64,000 nucleotides of DNA from Deltaproteobacteria bacterium (GCA_018266075.1 JAFEBB010000020.1:1-64000); one strand, 5' to 3'; shown: positions 47,668 through 57,242, counted from the first letter of the stretch. Made by a program: numbers and translations. Notes: generated by a model from the sequence alone, not told the origin.

Positions 47668-47696
47668 AGGCCCGCCTGCGAGAGCAGCGCGGGCCT
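47668..47696 (+). terminator. hairpin after the MBL gene
   Basis: AGGCCCGC (47668-47675) / GCGGGCCT (47689-47696), an 8-bp perfect stem around a 13-nt loop. There is no strong T-run after it, so termination efficiency is uncertain. Confidence 0.45.
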
Positions 47697-47724
47697 TCGC
47701 GTCTTCGGGGTATGCTCGCCGCGC

Positions 47725-48444
47725 ATGCGACGCGCCATGCTCACTGCGCTGCTCCTCGCGGGCTGCGGCTCGGGTCCGCAGGCGCCGCCGCCGTTCGAGG
47801 GCTGCGATCAGGGTGCAGCCCAGCACGTCTCGAGCCTGCTCGAGGCCAACCAGGGCCGCTGCACTGTCGACACCGATTGCACCACGGTCATCGTGGCGCT
47901 CTCGTGTCTCAACGAGGGCGAGCAGCCGGTGCTCGCGGCGGATCAGGCGGCGGTCGAGGACCAGCTCGCGCAGCTCGACAAGCAGTTCTGCACCGGCAGC
48001 AGTTGCAGCTCCACGACGGGCGGCGGCTTCGGCGAGACGGCGGTGTGCAGCTTCGGCACGTGCCAGTTCGGCGAGCCCGACTCCGGCTTGCAAGATCCGC
48101 CGGGCTTCGGCGGCTACTTCCACGAGCTTGGAATTCCCCAGGCGCTCAACCTCGCGCTCACGCCCACCGGAACGTACTCGGCCACGCTCTACGGCTGCAC
48201 CACGCAGTCGGCCTTCGGCGGCACGTGGTTCTCCAACGGCGACGACGGCGGCTTGCTCACCTTCGAGCACGGCCTGGACACCACGCTGGTCGGAGTTGGC
48301 GATGGTGGCGTGCTCTTCACGAGCGGCCCGCTCTTCTTCGACGACGGCGGGCCGGACGCGCTCGCGCCCGGCGCCGTCTGCGCGGTCTGCGACGGCGGCG
48401 CGCCGGTGGCGCTCGTGCCGTGCGATCACCCGTTTGGATTCTGA
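47725..48444 (+). CDS. Cys-rich lipoprotein of unknown function
   Basis: 239 aa. Lipobox MLTALLLAGC; the acylated Cys is at about 14. A short Cys cluster (CDQGAAQH, CTVDTDC, CTGSSCSSTTGG, CSFGTC, CTTQ) is followed by a segment with DGG spacing (DGGLLTFEHG, VGDGGVL) as in other lipoproteins of the window. No known domain. It ends one base from the convergent DUF2135 gene. Confidence 0.7.
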   Translation: MRRAMLTALLLAGCGSGPQAPPPFEGCDQGAAQHVSSLLEANQGRCTVDTDCTTVIVALSCLNEGEQPVLAADQAAVEDQLAQLDKQFCTGSSCSSTTGGGFGETAVCSFGTCQFGEPDSGLQDPPGFGGYFHELGIPQALNLALTPTGTYSATLYGCTTQSAFGGTWFSNGDDGGLLTFEHGLDTTLVGVGDGGVLFTSGPLFFDDGGPDALAPGAVCAVCDGGAPVALVPCDHPFGF

Positions 48445-48445
48445 G

Positions 48446-49159
48446 TCAGCGCGGCGGCGAGTCGACGCGGAAGCTGCCCACGTCGATGTTCTCGTCTTCG
48501 CGCGTGAACGAGACGCGGAAGCGATGGCGCCGCTCCGCTGGCGTGAAGGGATGCACCACCGCGAGCACCTCGGCGTGCGTCTGCGCGGCGCTGCCCACGT
48601 CGTACGCGGCGACTGCGACCTCGTAGACGCCCGCGGTCGCGTGATCCTGCGCGAAGATCTCCGGACCGAAGCCGTCGGTGTCATCGACCTCGAGCGCGCC
48701 GCCAGCAGCCGTGTGTCGATTGCCGTAGTCGCACTCCTCGCCGGAGGGATCGGTCACGTGCAGATCGAGGTCGGTGCCCGCGGTGTCCCAGGTGAGGAGC
48801 ACCACCACGTCGGGCGCGGGCACAGCAGCGTAGAGCGTGACCGCGTCGCGGCCGACGCCCGCCTCGTTGCGAGCGCTCACCTCGAGCGTCACCTCGCCCG
48901 GCGGCAAGAGCAGCTTGGCCTCGAAGCGACCGCCGCTCACGTTCACGGGCACGTCCAGGCCGGCCATGCTCACGTGCGCGACCGTGACGTGCTTGTCGCT
49001 CACCGTGCCCTGGATGGTCGCGAGGCGCTGCCGCGTCCAGCCGGGCCGCGGCGAGAGCAGGCGCACCTTCGGCGGCGCCTCGACGACGGGCTTGTGCGCC
49101 GGTCCGGATTGGGTCGGCGCGGCGTGCAGCGCGAGGAGCAGGGCGAGCGCGGCGATCAC
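48446..49159 (-). CDS. DUF2135 (YfaP-like) exported protein
   Basis: 237 aa from a GTG at 49159 that overlaps the upstream stop (GTGA). Signal peptide (about 1-16), an Ig-like strand domain (about 30-120, TIQGTVSDKHVTVAHVSMAG), then DUF2135 (about 125-230, VVLLTWDTAGTDLDLHVTDP, GGALEVDDTDGFGPEIF). This matches E. coli YfaP in the yfa operon. It is the last gene of the coupled set. Function unknown; associated with the alpha-2-macroglobulin protein. Confidence 0.82.
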   Translation of the reverse strand: MIAALALLLALHAAPTQSGPAHKPVVEAPPKVRLLSPRPGWTRQRLATIQGTVSDKHVTVAHVSMAGLDVPVNVSGGRFEAKLLLPPGEVTLEVSARNEAGVGRDAVTLYAAVPAPDVVVLLTWDTAGTDLDLHVTDPSGEECDYGNRHTAAGGALEVDDTDGFGPEIFAQDHATAGVYEVAVAAYDVGSAAQTHAEVLAVVHPFTPAERRHRFRVSFTREDENIDVGSFRVDSPPR

Positions 49160-52100
49160 GGCGAGCCCTCCGGTCCGGCCTCGATGTCCAGCTCCGACTG
49201 CGCCGAGCGCCCCGAGAGCTCGCCCGCCACAGCCAGCGCCGGCGGCGCCACGTAGTGCCCCGCGAGCGAGGCGCGCGCGAGGTAGGCCACGGTCGTCGCC
49301 GGCCCGTCGCCGGTCACGAGCGCGAGGTGCACGCGATCGCCGAGGAACGCCACGGCCCCGCCGCGATCCACGAGCTCCGACGCCGGATCGGTTTTGCCCG
49401 GCTGCGCCACGGGCGTGAGCCCGGCAGGAAAGCGATCGTCGATCTGCAGCACGTCGTGCGGCGACGCGCCGGTCACCGTGAGCTCCACCCAGACCTCCGC
49501 GCCGCGCGCGACCTTGCCCTCGAGCGGCACGCGCTCCACGCGATCGCCCGTTCGCTTCACGCGGAAGAGCTTGCGCTCCACGCGCAGCTCGCCCGCCTGG
49601 CCCGCCGGCTCCGCGCGCGCGCGCGCCAGCTCGAAGAACACCGGTCCGCCCTGGATCTTGAGCTGCGCCGGTCCGCCCGAGCCGTAGAGCAGCGCCGAGG
49701 TGCCGGGCGTCACGCGCGCCTCTGCGCCCGCGCCCGACGCCTGCAGGTGCACCGTGCCGGCGCGATCCGGGAGCGCTTTCCCAGCAGCGGCCAGCGCGAG
49801 CGGAATGAGCACGCCCGACTCGCCGCGGCCCCACACGGCCTGATCGCGCGCCGAGATGAGGTAGCGCAAGCCGGCGGCGATGCGAGGCGAGCTGGGGCGC
49901 GCCGTGGCCAATGCAAGCGTCGCCCACGCGGTGTCGCCCAGCGCCTGGATGCTGGCCGGCGTGCGCGGGTCGCAGCCCTCGTCGCTCCAGCAAGCACGGT
50001 TTCCGGCAGCGCCGGCCTTGCGCTCCAGCCGCGCGGCCAGCTCCGCGGCGCGCGCGTCCTGGTGGTGGTTCGCTGCGAGCAGCGTGAGCGCGGCCAGCGA
50101 CTCGGGCGCCAGCGCGTCGAGCGCGTTGTCATCGAGCGAGGGCGGCGTGGCGTCGAGTGCCAGCGCCGCCATCGCGAAGCCCGAACCCTTGAGCGGATCC
50201 GACGCGAGCCGTCCACGGACGCGCTCCAGCCACTCCGGCGGCACACCGGCTCCGGCATTCTGCGCGCGCGTGAGCAGCCAGAGCGCCAGCGCGGTGCGAG
50301 AGCGGTCGTACGGCGCACCTGGGAACGCGCCGAGCTCACCCGTTGGCTCGAGCAGCGCCACGACCTCCGCCGCCGCGGCCGAGAGCCCCGCGGGATCGGG
50401 CCGCAGCGCGGTCGCCGCGACCGCGGTCGAGAGATCCGAGAGCCGCGCGTCGGTCTCGAGCTTGGGCCGCGCGGGCAGCGTGAGCAGCTCGAACGCGCCC
50501 GGGCGCGGCGCGGCGTGGCGGGCGTCGGCGAGCAGTCGCAAGAGCCCCAGCGGTCCGCTCACCACGCGCAGGCGAAGCGTCCCTTCCTCGCCTTCATCGC
50601 CGAGCCGAACGTTCCCCGAGGGCGCCTCGCCGGCCTGCACCGTCACCCACTCTTCGCCGGAGATGACCGGCACGCGCCCGGAGAGCAGTGCGCGGCCGCC
50701 GGTCTCGATCTTGTAGTCGGGGTGCTGCGCATCGAGCGAGAGCGTGGCGTCGAGGCTTCCCGACGCGGGCACGGCCAGGCTGCGGCCATCGACGAGCGCG
50801 GTGGCTGCAGCGCCGGCCGTCGAGAGCCCCACGCGCGCCAGCGCGCGATCGCTGGCGCGAATGGCCGCGGGCAGATGCGGGATCGCGGCCACGCCGGGCG
50901 CCTCGAGCTGCGCCGACGCCGAGAGCAGCGCGGGCAGTCCGCGCGGATCCGGTCCGGGCAGCGCAGCGAGCACCGTCGCCTCGACCGCGCGCGCGTCGCC
51001 GGCCGGCAGCACCAGTCGGGTGGTCCCGGTGCGATCTGTCGGCGGCAGCCGCTCGAGGTGATCGAGCGTGGCGTGCGGCAGGCGCGCCTGCGTGGTCCCC
51101 AATCCCTTCTGCGGCGTGAACGCGGCGGGCCCGAGCAGCGGCGCGTGCGGCCGACCGGCGCTTGCGGACTGACCGGCACTCCGGAACTCGAGCGAGACAT
51201 CGGTGCGCCCCTCGGCCGAGGGATCGGGATCGAGGTAGCTCGCCAGCGGCGGCGCGAGCGAGGGCAGGGCGGCGGCGGCGCGCCAGCTCGCGAGCGGGGC
51301 CACGTTGGCCAGCGGCCGCTGCTGCGCGTCGCGCGCGTGCACCACGAGCTCGAGCGTGTCCGGCCGCGGTCCGGGCTGGAGCTGGGCCTCCAGGTGACCG
51401 GTCTCCGCGGCGGTGACGCGCACGGTCCGCGTGGCCGAGTAGCTCTGGCCGTTGAGCACCGCGACAGCCGAGAACGTCACGCCGCCGGCGCTGGTGAGCT
51501 TCTGGGTGAGCATCGCGCTCGAGCCGTGGATGGCCACCACCTCGCCGTGGACATCGCTGCCGAGCTCAGTCGTCACCAGCGCGCTGCCCGACTCGAAGGG
51601 CGCGAAGAGCAGCACCCGCGCGGTCTCGCCCGGCGCGTAGCTCGGCTTGTCGGGGACGAGCGTGAGCTCATCGGGCGTGAACGGAATGTCGCCGCCGTGC
51701 GCGCTCGCGAAGAGCACGCCGTCGGCCACGCGCGTCTCGCCGGCGAGCACCTCGAGCTCTTCGTAGCCGGCCTGCAGCACCGGCACGCCGACGGTCGCGA
51801 GTCCGGTCGCGGGAACGTCGACGGAGAACGAGCTCGGCGGCGCCGACGACGCCTCGCCGCCCGGTCCGAGTCGAACCGCGGTGGCACGCAGCGTGAGCTT
51901 AGCGAACGCAGGTCGACCCTCAGCATCGCTCGCGCGCAGGGCGATGAGCGCGCTCTCGCCCGGCGCGACCACGCGATGCTCCGGCGTCAAGGCGACGTGC
52001 ACCGGCCCGCGGAGCTTGGTCAGCGTCGCCTCGCACGGCGCGCGATGTCCCCATCCATCGACGGCAGCGGCAGAGAGCGTGAAGCGCGCGTCGGGGCCAT

Positions 52101-53412
52101 CGGGCAGCTCGACGTCGAACTTCGAGGTGCCGTCGGGCTCACCGGTGGCTTCGCCTTCGTCGACGACCTCCGTGATCGGCGGGCCGTCGCCCGATGCCTC
52201 GAGCGGCGTTCGCAGGAGCCGCCACTCGATGTGTGCGGCCACCGGCCCGCCCGCACCGTCGCGCGCGTGCACGATCGCCGTAGCGTGATCGCCTGCGAGC
52301 TGCAGCGACGCGGCCGCCGTGAGATCCGGCACCGGCGGATCGCGAATCCACACCTCACCCGCAGCCGCGCGACCCTCCACGTCGACGACGAGATGGCCCA
52401 GGCCCGGCGCGGATTCTTCGGGGAGCGGCAGCTCGCCGGAGAAGACGCCCTCCACATCCTGTCGCGCGAGCCCCGTGGCCACGACGGTTCCGCGGCCGTC
52501 CTCGAGGGAAACGGTGAGATCGCGTGCGCTCGACGGCGGCGGCCGCTCCGCGCCCACGAAGCGCAGCACCTCACCGGGACGCGCTTCACCGCGCGTCGGC
52601 GCCACCCACACGCGCGAGCCCTTGGCGCGACCCGGAACCGAGGGGAGCTCGAGCACCGCCCAGTCGTTGTCCGCGTGGGCGAGCGCGCGCGTCGCACGCG
52701 CGGCGGGCTTGAGCTGCAAAGCGCCCTGCGCCGTGGTCGTGCCCTTCGCGGGCGCCGCGCCGGGTCCGCTCAGCATGACCTGCACGCCGCCGCGACCTTC
52801 GCCGGTGCGCGCGTCGGCCGCGAAGAGCCAGAGCTGCGAGGACGAGTGCCGCACCGCGAGCGCGAGCTTCGACACCAGCGCCACCGCGTAGCCCGCCTGC
52901 GCGCCCGCGACGCCCTCCACGAGGTACACGCCCGACGGCAGCGGCCCGAGATCCACATCGCAGTAGTGGTGCGCCTCGGCGCCGCCGCAAGGCATGATCC
53001 AGCGACGCAAGAGCGGCTCGCCGCGAAGGAAGGGCAGCTCGCGCGGCGCGTCGACGAGGTCGCCCGGCGCGAGCAGCTTCAGCGCGGACTGGGCGGCGTC
53101 GGTGAGCAGCGATTCGACTTCGGTGTGCAGGCTCTGTCGCAGGCCCGCAGCTCCACGCGCGAGCACGGCCGGCGGACTCGCCGCGCGCGCGGCATTGGCC
53201 GGAGGCGCCGCGGAGACCGCCGACACGTCGTCGGCGCCGGAGAGGAAGCGCTCCGGATCCTTGAGCTGGTAGAGCCGCACATCGAGCGTGGTCGCGCCTT
53301 CGAGCTCGGCGCGCACCACGGCGCCCGGCGCGTCGGGCAGGAACGCGCGGTCCACCGAGAGGAAGACCTTGGGCTGCGCGGTGAGCGCGAGCGCGAGCAG
53401 CGGCGCGATCAT
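49156..53412 (-). CDS. alpha-2-macroglobulin-like protein without thioester (YfaS/MagD type)
   Basis: 1418 aa, with a signal peptide of about 13 residues (IAPLLALALTAQ) and a chain of about ten macroglobulin beta domains (for example ITEVVDEGEATGEPDGTSKF). The helical TED-like region near 1050-1200 (PYDRSRTALALWLLTRAQN) has no CxEQ thioester. The protein is therefore of the thioester-less YfaS/MagD class rather than the YfhM class. Periplasmic, thought to guard against proteases. It overlaps the DUF1175 gene by ATGA (53409-53412) and DUF2135 by GTGA. Confidence 0.85.
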   Translation of the reverse strand: MIAPLLALALTAQPKVFLSVDRAFLPDAPGAVVRAELEGATTLDVRLYQLKDPERFLSGADDVSAVSAAPPANAARAASPPAVLARGAAGLRQSLHTEVESLLTDAAQSALKLLAPGDLVDAPRELPFLRGEPLLRRWIMPCGGAEAHHYCDVDLGPLPSGVYLVEGVAGAQAGYAVALVSKLALAVRHSSSQLWLFAADARTGEGRGGVQVMLSGPGAAPAKGTTTAQGALQLKPAARATRALAHADNDWAVLELPSVPGRAKGSRVWVAPTRGEARPGEVLRFVGAERPPPSSARDLTVSLEDGRGTVVATGLARQDVEGVFSGELPLPEESAPGLGHLVVDVEGRAAAGEVWIRDPPVPDLTAAASLQLAGDHATAIVHARDGAGGPVAAHIEWRLLRTPLEASGDGPPITEVVDEGEATGEPDGTSKFDVELPDGPDARFTLSAAAVDGWGHRAPCEATLTKLRGPVHVALTPEHRVVAPGESALIALRASDAEGRPAFAKLTLRATAVRLGPGGEASSAPPSSFSVDVPATGLATVGVPVLQAGYEELEVLAGETRVADGVLFASAHGGDIPFTPDELTLVPDKPSYAPGETARVLLFAPFESGSALVTTELGSDVHGEVVAIHGSSAMLTQKLTSAGGVTFSAVAVLNGQSYSATRTVRVTAAETGHLEAQLQPGPRPDTLELVVHARDAQQRPLANVAPLASWRAAAALPSLAPPLASYLDPDPSAEGRTDVSLEFRSAGQSASAGRPHAPLLGPAAFTPQKGLGTTQARLPHATLDHLERLPPTDRTGTTRLVLPAGDARAVEATVLAALPGPDPRGLPALLSASAQLEAPGVAAIPHLPAAIRASDRALARVGLSTAGAAATALVDGRSLAVPASGSLDATLSLDAQHPDYKIETGGRALLSGRVPVISGEEWVTVQAGEAPSGNVRLGDEGEEGTLRLRVVSGPLGLLRLLADARHAAPRPGAFELLTLPARPKLETDARLSDLSTAVAATALRPDPAGLSAAAAEVVALLEPTGELGAFPGAPYDRSRTALALWLLTRAQNAGAGVPPEWLERVRGRLASDPLKGSGFAMAALALDATPPSLDDNALDALAPESLAALTLLAANHHQDARAAELAARLERKAGAAGNRACWSDEGCDPRTPASIQALGDTAWATLALATARPSSPRIAAGLRYLISARDQAVWGRGESGVLIPLALAAAGKALPDRAGTVHLQASGAGAEARVTPGTSALLYGSGGPAQLKIQGGPVFFELARARAEPAGQAGELRVERKLFRVKRTGDRVERVPLEGKVARGAEVWVELTVTGASPHDVLQIDDRFPAGLTPVAQPGKTDPASELVDRGGAVAFLGDRVHLALVTGDGPATTVAYLARASLAGHYVAPPALAVAGELSGRSAQSELDIEAGPEGSP

Positions 53413-54128
53413 GGGGCCGCCCCTGGCCCGACGATGCGCCAGCGGAAGTAGCCCTGGAACGCCGGGTTCGCCGCGTCGGGGCGCCAGGTGGGATCCGGGT
53501 GCTGGCGGAGCGCGTCGAGGGTGGTGACGCGCACTTCGCCCGCGTCATGCTCGCGCGGACCGGTGTGGTACACGACCCGCCCGTTGCCCAGATAGATCAT
53601 CGCGTGCGACACGCCGCGGCCGAGCTCGCCATAGAGCAGCACGTCGCCGCGCGCCGGCGATTCGTTTGAACGCAAAGGACGTGCGCTCCCGCGAACGAGC
53701 CGCTCGGCCGTGGCGCTCGCGGCGAAGTCGCGCTCCACGTGCGTCGGGTCGAAAGGGCCTGCGCCGATCCGGAACATTCGCTCGCCGAGGATCGGCACCG
53801 GCGTGTGGAAGCGCTCGATGTCCGCCGAAGCGCCAGGCAACGGCGGCGAGCTGCGCAGCCAGGTCGCGTCGTGGCGGGCGAGGGCCGCGCGATAGGCGAA
53901 GCGAAGCAGGCCCGCGCAGTCGTGTTGCGCCGTGTCCCAGCGTGGATCCGGCGCCTGAGCTTGCGCCTCGGCGACGAGCGCGAACCACTCCAGGAACGCG
54001 GCGCGATCCGCGTGCGTCACCAGCTCGGCTGCGTCGGGATAGCCGTCGCCATCGCGATCGGCCACGTCCAGCGCGGTCGGCGCAGGCGCAAGCAACGCGA
54101 GGCCAAGGAGCGCGCAGAGCCACTTCAT
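53409..54128 (-). CDS. DUF1175 (YfaT-like) exported protein
   Basis: 239 aa with a signal peptide (about 1-20, WLCALLGLALLAPAPTALD). DUF1175 features: DVADRDGDGYPDAAEL, an NlpC/P60-like core with WDTAQHDCAGLLRFAYRAAL (Cys candidate nucleophile near 68) and GRGVSHAMIYLGNGRVVYHTG (His candidate near 170). That suggests a Cys/His hydrolase fold, possibly a peptidase or amidase. Matches YfaT by operon position. Overlaps both neighbours by 4 nt. Confidence 0.78.
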   Translation of the reverse strand: MKWLCALLGLALLAPAPTALDVADRDGDGYPDAAELVTHADRAAFLEWFALVAEAQAQAPDPRWDTAQHDCAGLLRFAYRAALARHDATWLRSSPPLPGASADIERFHTPVPILGERMFRIGAGPFDPTHVERDFAASATAERLVRGSARPLRSNESPARGDVLLYGELGRGVSHAMIYLGNGRVVYHTGPREHDAGEVRVTTLDALRQHPDPTWRPDAANPAFQGYFRWRIVGPGAAP

Positions 54129-55786
54129 GGCGCGCCTCCGTCCTTGGATTCGCGCTTGGGCTCGATGGGCCGCAGCGTGGGCAGCACCGGTCCCCAGGCC
54201 TCGTGGCCGTCCTTGGTGCGCTCCAGCTTCGCGAGCAGCGGCGGCTCGGTGCGCAGCGCGGCCGCGAGCGCGTCGAGCTCGGCCGGTGCGTGGCGCTTGC
54301 TGCCTGTCGCTGCGCGCCCGAGCAGCCCCGCAAGCTCGGCGGCATCGAGATATATCGAAAACGGACCGCTGGGCGTGGCGCGCTGCACGCGCGCCGGATC
54401 GCCCTCGAGCTTGAGGGCGCTCGGCGCGGTCGACATCGCGAGCATCGGGCCCAGCTCCGCCCAGCACACGGCCGCGGGACTGCCTTCGCAGCGCGCACCG
54501 GGAGCGAGCTCGTCGCGGTGCGCGGGCGGGGCGCGGAAGAGCGCGGGCGCGAGCGCATCGAGAGCCGGCGTGGCGGGCGAGCGCGTGCTCAGCGCCAACA
54601 GGTGCTGCGCCGGTCGGTGCGGCTCGGGCGGCGCGTTCTTGGCCAGCTCCACGGCCGGCTCGGGCTCGGCCTCGCGACTGAGCGCGTAGAGCGCGTGGCC
54701 CTCGAGCGCGGGCTCGAGCGCGGCCTGGACCTGGGCGAGCAGGGCGCGGCCCGCGAGCGCGTGGGCATCCGGCGGACCGGCATCCGGCGCGCCGCCGTCG
54801 AGGGGAGCGCCGGTGTCGACGGGCTCCGGAAGCGCGAGCAGCTCGCTGAGGCTCGCCTCGCGCCAGAGCGCGAGCGCGGCATTGGGCGGCAAGGGCAACG
54901 GCGGCCCTGGCTGTCCGAAGGTGCCGTGCGCGCGTCGAACGCCGAGCTCCACGCCGGAGTCCGTCCAGCGAAAGCCGACCCAGGAGAGCCCCGCCAGCGC
55001 GCGCGCGCCCGTGCCGAGCGACGGACTCCGCAGCGCGACCTCCGTGTCGATCGCGGCGAAGCCACGGTCATGCGCCGCTTGCGACTGGACCGCGTGAACT
55101 GCGGGCTGCTCCGTCGCGGCGGCCTGACCGAGCGCCACGTCGAGCGCGGCCTTGAGCCAGGCGTCGTCGCTCGCGAGCAAGAGCCGATCGCGCAGGACCA
55201 CGTAGTAGAGCTGGTGCGTGCCGTCGACGCGCAGCGCGCGCACGGGAAGGCCGCGGTGCCGGTCCACGCGAAGCGCGCTCGCCGACGGGTGCACCGCCTC
55301 CAGCATCTGCGCCAATTTCAGCGCGCCCTGCTGCGAGGCGCTCACCGACTTGAGCACCAGCAGATCGAACCCGCCGCGCGCGCGCGGACGCACGGCCACC
55401 GCCAGCGGGCCATCGAGCAGATCGCCGAGCGCTTCGTCGCCAATGGGATTTCGCGAGAGGTCGTTCAAGCGCTGCGCGAGCGCCGTCAATGTCGCGCCCG
55501 CACCGGACAACGCCAGCGCCCGATCGCTGCCCGATTTCTGCAGCGCCAAGAACCACGCGCTCTCCTGCACCTGCCGCGCGAGCGCGCGTCCGTCGGCGGT
55601 CTCGGCGTAGAGCAGCACCGGTCCGGGCACGGCGGCCGAGAGCGCGGCCGGCTGGGCGCCGGGCAGGTCGGCGAGCGGTACGCCCACGTCGTACGCGCGC
55701 GGGCCCGCACCCTCGCCGCAGCGACACGCGCCCGACGCGAGCAGCAGCACGAGCGGCAGCGCGCGAACCGGGTGTCGAACGTTCAC
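54125..55786 (-). CDS. DUF2138 (YfaA-like) lipoprotein-like protein
   Basis: 553 aa from a GTG at 55786 that overlaps the upstream stop (GTGA). Signal with VLLLASGACRCGEG, possibly a lipobox (ASGAC). YfaA of E. coli is about 560 aa, so length agrees. Segments VPGPVLLYAETADGRALARQVQES and the DLLVLKSVSASQQGALKLAQ region are typical of DUF2138. Function unknown. Coupled to DUF1175 by ATGA. Confidence 0.72.
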   Translation of the reverse strand: MNVRHPVRALPLVLLLASGACRCGEGAGPRAYDVGVPLADLPGAQPAALSAAVPGPVLLYAETADGRALARQVQESAWFLALQKSGSDRALALSGAGATLTALAQRLNDLSRNPIGDEALGDLLDGPLAVAVRPRARGGFDLLVLKSVSASQQGALKLAQMLEAVHPSASALRVDRHRGLPVRALRVDGTHQLYYVVLRDRLLLASDDAWLKAALDVALGQAAATEQPAVHAVQSQAAHDRGFAAIDTEVALRSPSLGTGARALAGLSWVGFRWTDSGVELGVRRAHGTFGQPGPPLPLPPNAALALWREASLSELLALPEPVDTGAPLDGGAPDAGPPDAHALAGRALLAQVQAALEPALEGHALYALSREAEPEPAVELAKNAPPEPHRPAQHLLALSTRSPATPALDALAPALFRAPPAHRDELAPGARCEGSPAAVCWAELGPMLAMSTAPSALKLEGDPARVQRATPSGPFSIYLDAAELAGLLGRAATGSKRHAPAELDALAAALRTEPPLLAKLERTKDGHEAWGPVLPTLRPIEPKRESKDGGAP

Positions 55787-56451
55787 GGAGCGGGGCGGGT
55801 GGGGCGCTTCTTGCGCTGGGTCGGGCGCTTGCCGCGCTTGGCGGCGGGCTTGGCCTTGGCGGCCTTCTTGGCCGGCTTCGGCGCAGCGGGCGCTTCGGCT
55901 TCGGCCTCGTCGCGCGCGAACTCGTCCACTTCGGCGCCGCGCTTTCGGCGGAACTCTTCCACCGCCTCGCGCGAGAACAGCCGCTTGCCCTCGGCGAGCG
56001 CGTCCTCGAAGACCTGCTTGAGCGTCTCGCGCGCGGAGGGATCCTCGAAGTACTTCGTCGCCACCTGGCCCATCGCCCAGGTGACGGCGAACGCGTACGG
56101 CGCGCTGAGCACGCCGCCCAGGCCGGGGAGGAGGAACTTGGTCGCCGTGGTGAAGAGCTGCCGCGCGAGCAGGCCTGCCCCGCACACGCTGGCCAGCTCC
56201 ACCAGCACGCTCTTCGCTTCCTTGAGGTTGAGCACGCGGCCGTGGACTCGGCCCACGGCCATCACCATCGCGGCCTGGATGGGCGTGATGGCAACGAAGT
56301 CCACCAGCGGGATGGGCGCGAGCACCACCGCGCCCGCGGCCAGCGACGACATCTGCACCAGGTCGCGCGCGGCGGCCTTGCGCTGTTCGGGCGTGAGGTC
56401 GTGGCGGGCGGGGCCCTGCGCGGCCTTCTTGAGCGTGTCGAGCCAGCCCAT
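55783..56451 (-). CDS. DUF697-like membrane protein
   Basis: 222 aa from the ATG at 56451 (AAGGGG Shine-Dalgarno). DUF697-type core, MSSLAAGAVVLAPIPLVDFV then ITPIQAAMVMAVGRVHG, with two membrane helices and a third at about 100-130. The tail is Lys/Ala/Pro rich (about 190-222, AKAKPAAKRGKRPTQRKK). It is the first gene of the operon and overlaps the DUF2138 GTG start. DUF697 proteins are inner-membrane proteins with no settled role. Confidence 0.75.
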   Translation of the reverse strand: MGWLDTLKKAAQGPARHDLTPEQRKAAARDLVQMSSLAAGAVVLAPIPLVDFVAITPIQAAMVMAVGRVHGRVLNLKEAKSVLVELASVCGAGLLARQLFTTATKFLLPGLGGVLSAPYAFAVTWAMGQVATKYFEDPSARETLKQVFEDALAEGKRLFSREAVEEFRRKRGAEVDEFARDEAEAEAPAAPKPAKKAAKAKPAAKRGKRPTQRKKRPTRPAP

Positions 56452-56581
56452 GGCGGTCCCCTTTTGGTCGCGACGGCGCTCGCAGTGTGCCCCAAGGCGC
56501 GCCCCGGCGCACGCGTGCAACACGGGGGCGGCGGCCGTGTTCCCGGGCGGGGATCGCACAACGATCTTTGCGTTCGCAACA

Positions 56582-56595
56582 TTCGTTGCTACGAA
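56582..56595 (+). promoter_or_regulatory. palindrome TTCGT-TGCT-ACGAA before the START gene
   Basis: A 5-bp-arm dyad in an AT-richer patch 31 nt before the GTG at 56627. TACGAA (56590-56595) with TTTGCG (56567-56572) 17 nt before it could be a sigma-70 promoter that the dyad overlaps. Low confidence. Confidence 0.3.
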
Positions 56596-56626
56596 TTCAG
56601 CACGCGAATCAAAGAGGGGCTGAATC

Positions 56627-57226
56627 GTGCGAGCGTGGCTGGTCTTGGCGGTGCTGGCGCTGTCGAACGTGGCCTGGGCGGAGGAGCCCGGCTGGCGCGT
56701 CTACGACGAGAAGGACGGCATCACCTACGAAGTGCGCAGCGTCCCGGGCTCGAGCTTCGACGAGTACCGCGCGAGCGTGACCATCCCCAAGACTCCGCAG
56801 GAGACGCTCGGCGCCATCTGGGCCGCGGTGACGGACAAGTCGCCGCGCAAGCAGATGCGCAGCACCTTCATTCGCGAGCAGCCCGACGAGGTCGTCGTCT
56901 ACCAGCAGATCTCGGTGCCGGCCATCAGCGACCGCGACGCCACCTTCCGCATCTGGAAGTCGCCGCCTGCGAATGACGGCACGGTGCAGGTGCACTTCGA
57001 GGCCGCCAACGATCTCGGGCCGCCGCCGAACCCCAAGTACGTGCGGCTCACGCAGGTGCAGGGCTCGTGGCAGGTGGCACCCACCCCCGACGGCAAGACG
57101 CGCCTCGTCTACACCTCGCACAGCGATCCCGGCGGCTCGGTGCCCGCGTTCATCACCCGCGGCGCGCAGAAGGACCACATGGTCGTCGACGTGACCGGCA
57201 TCCTGAAGCGGCTCGGCCTGCGCTGA
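56627..57226 (+). CDS. exported START-domain (SRPBCC) protein
   Basis: 199 aa, GTG start, signal peptide (1-18, LALSNVAWA cleavage). START fold strands: GWRVYDEKDGITYEVRSVPG, FDEYRASVTIPKTPQETL, ISDRDATFRIWKSP, VRLTQVQGSWQVAPTPDGK, VYTSHSDPGGSVPAFI. Binds a hydrophobic ligand such as a lipid in the periplasm. The ligand is unknown. Confidence 0.85.
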   Translation: MRAWLVLAVLALSNVAWAEEPGWRVYDEKDGITYEVRSVPGSSFDEYRASVTIPKTPQETLGAIWAAVTDKSPRKQMRSTFIREQPDEVVVYQQISVPAISDRDATFRIWKSPPANDGTVQVHFEAANDLGPPPNPKYVRLTQVQGSWQVAPTPDGKTRLVYTSHSDPGGSVPAFITRGAQKDHMVVDVTGILKRLGLR

Positions 57227-57242
57227 AATCGACGCGTCGGCG

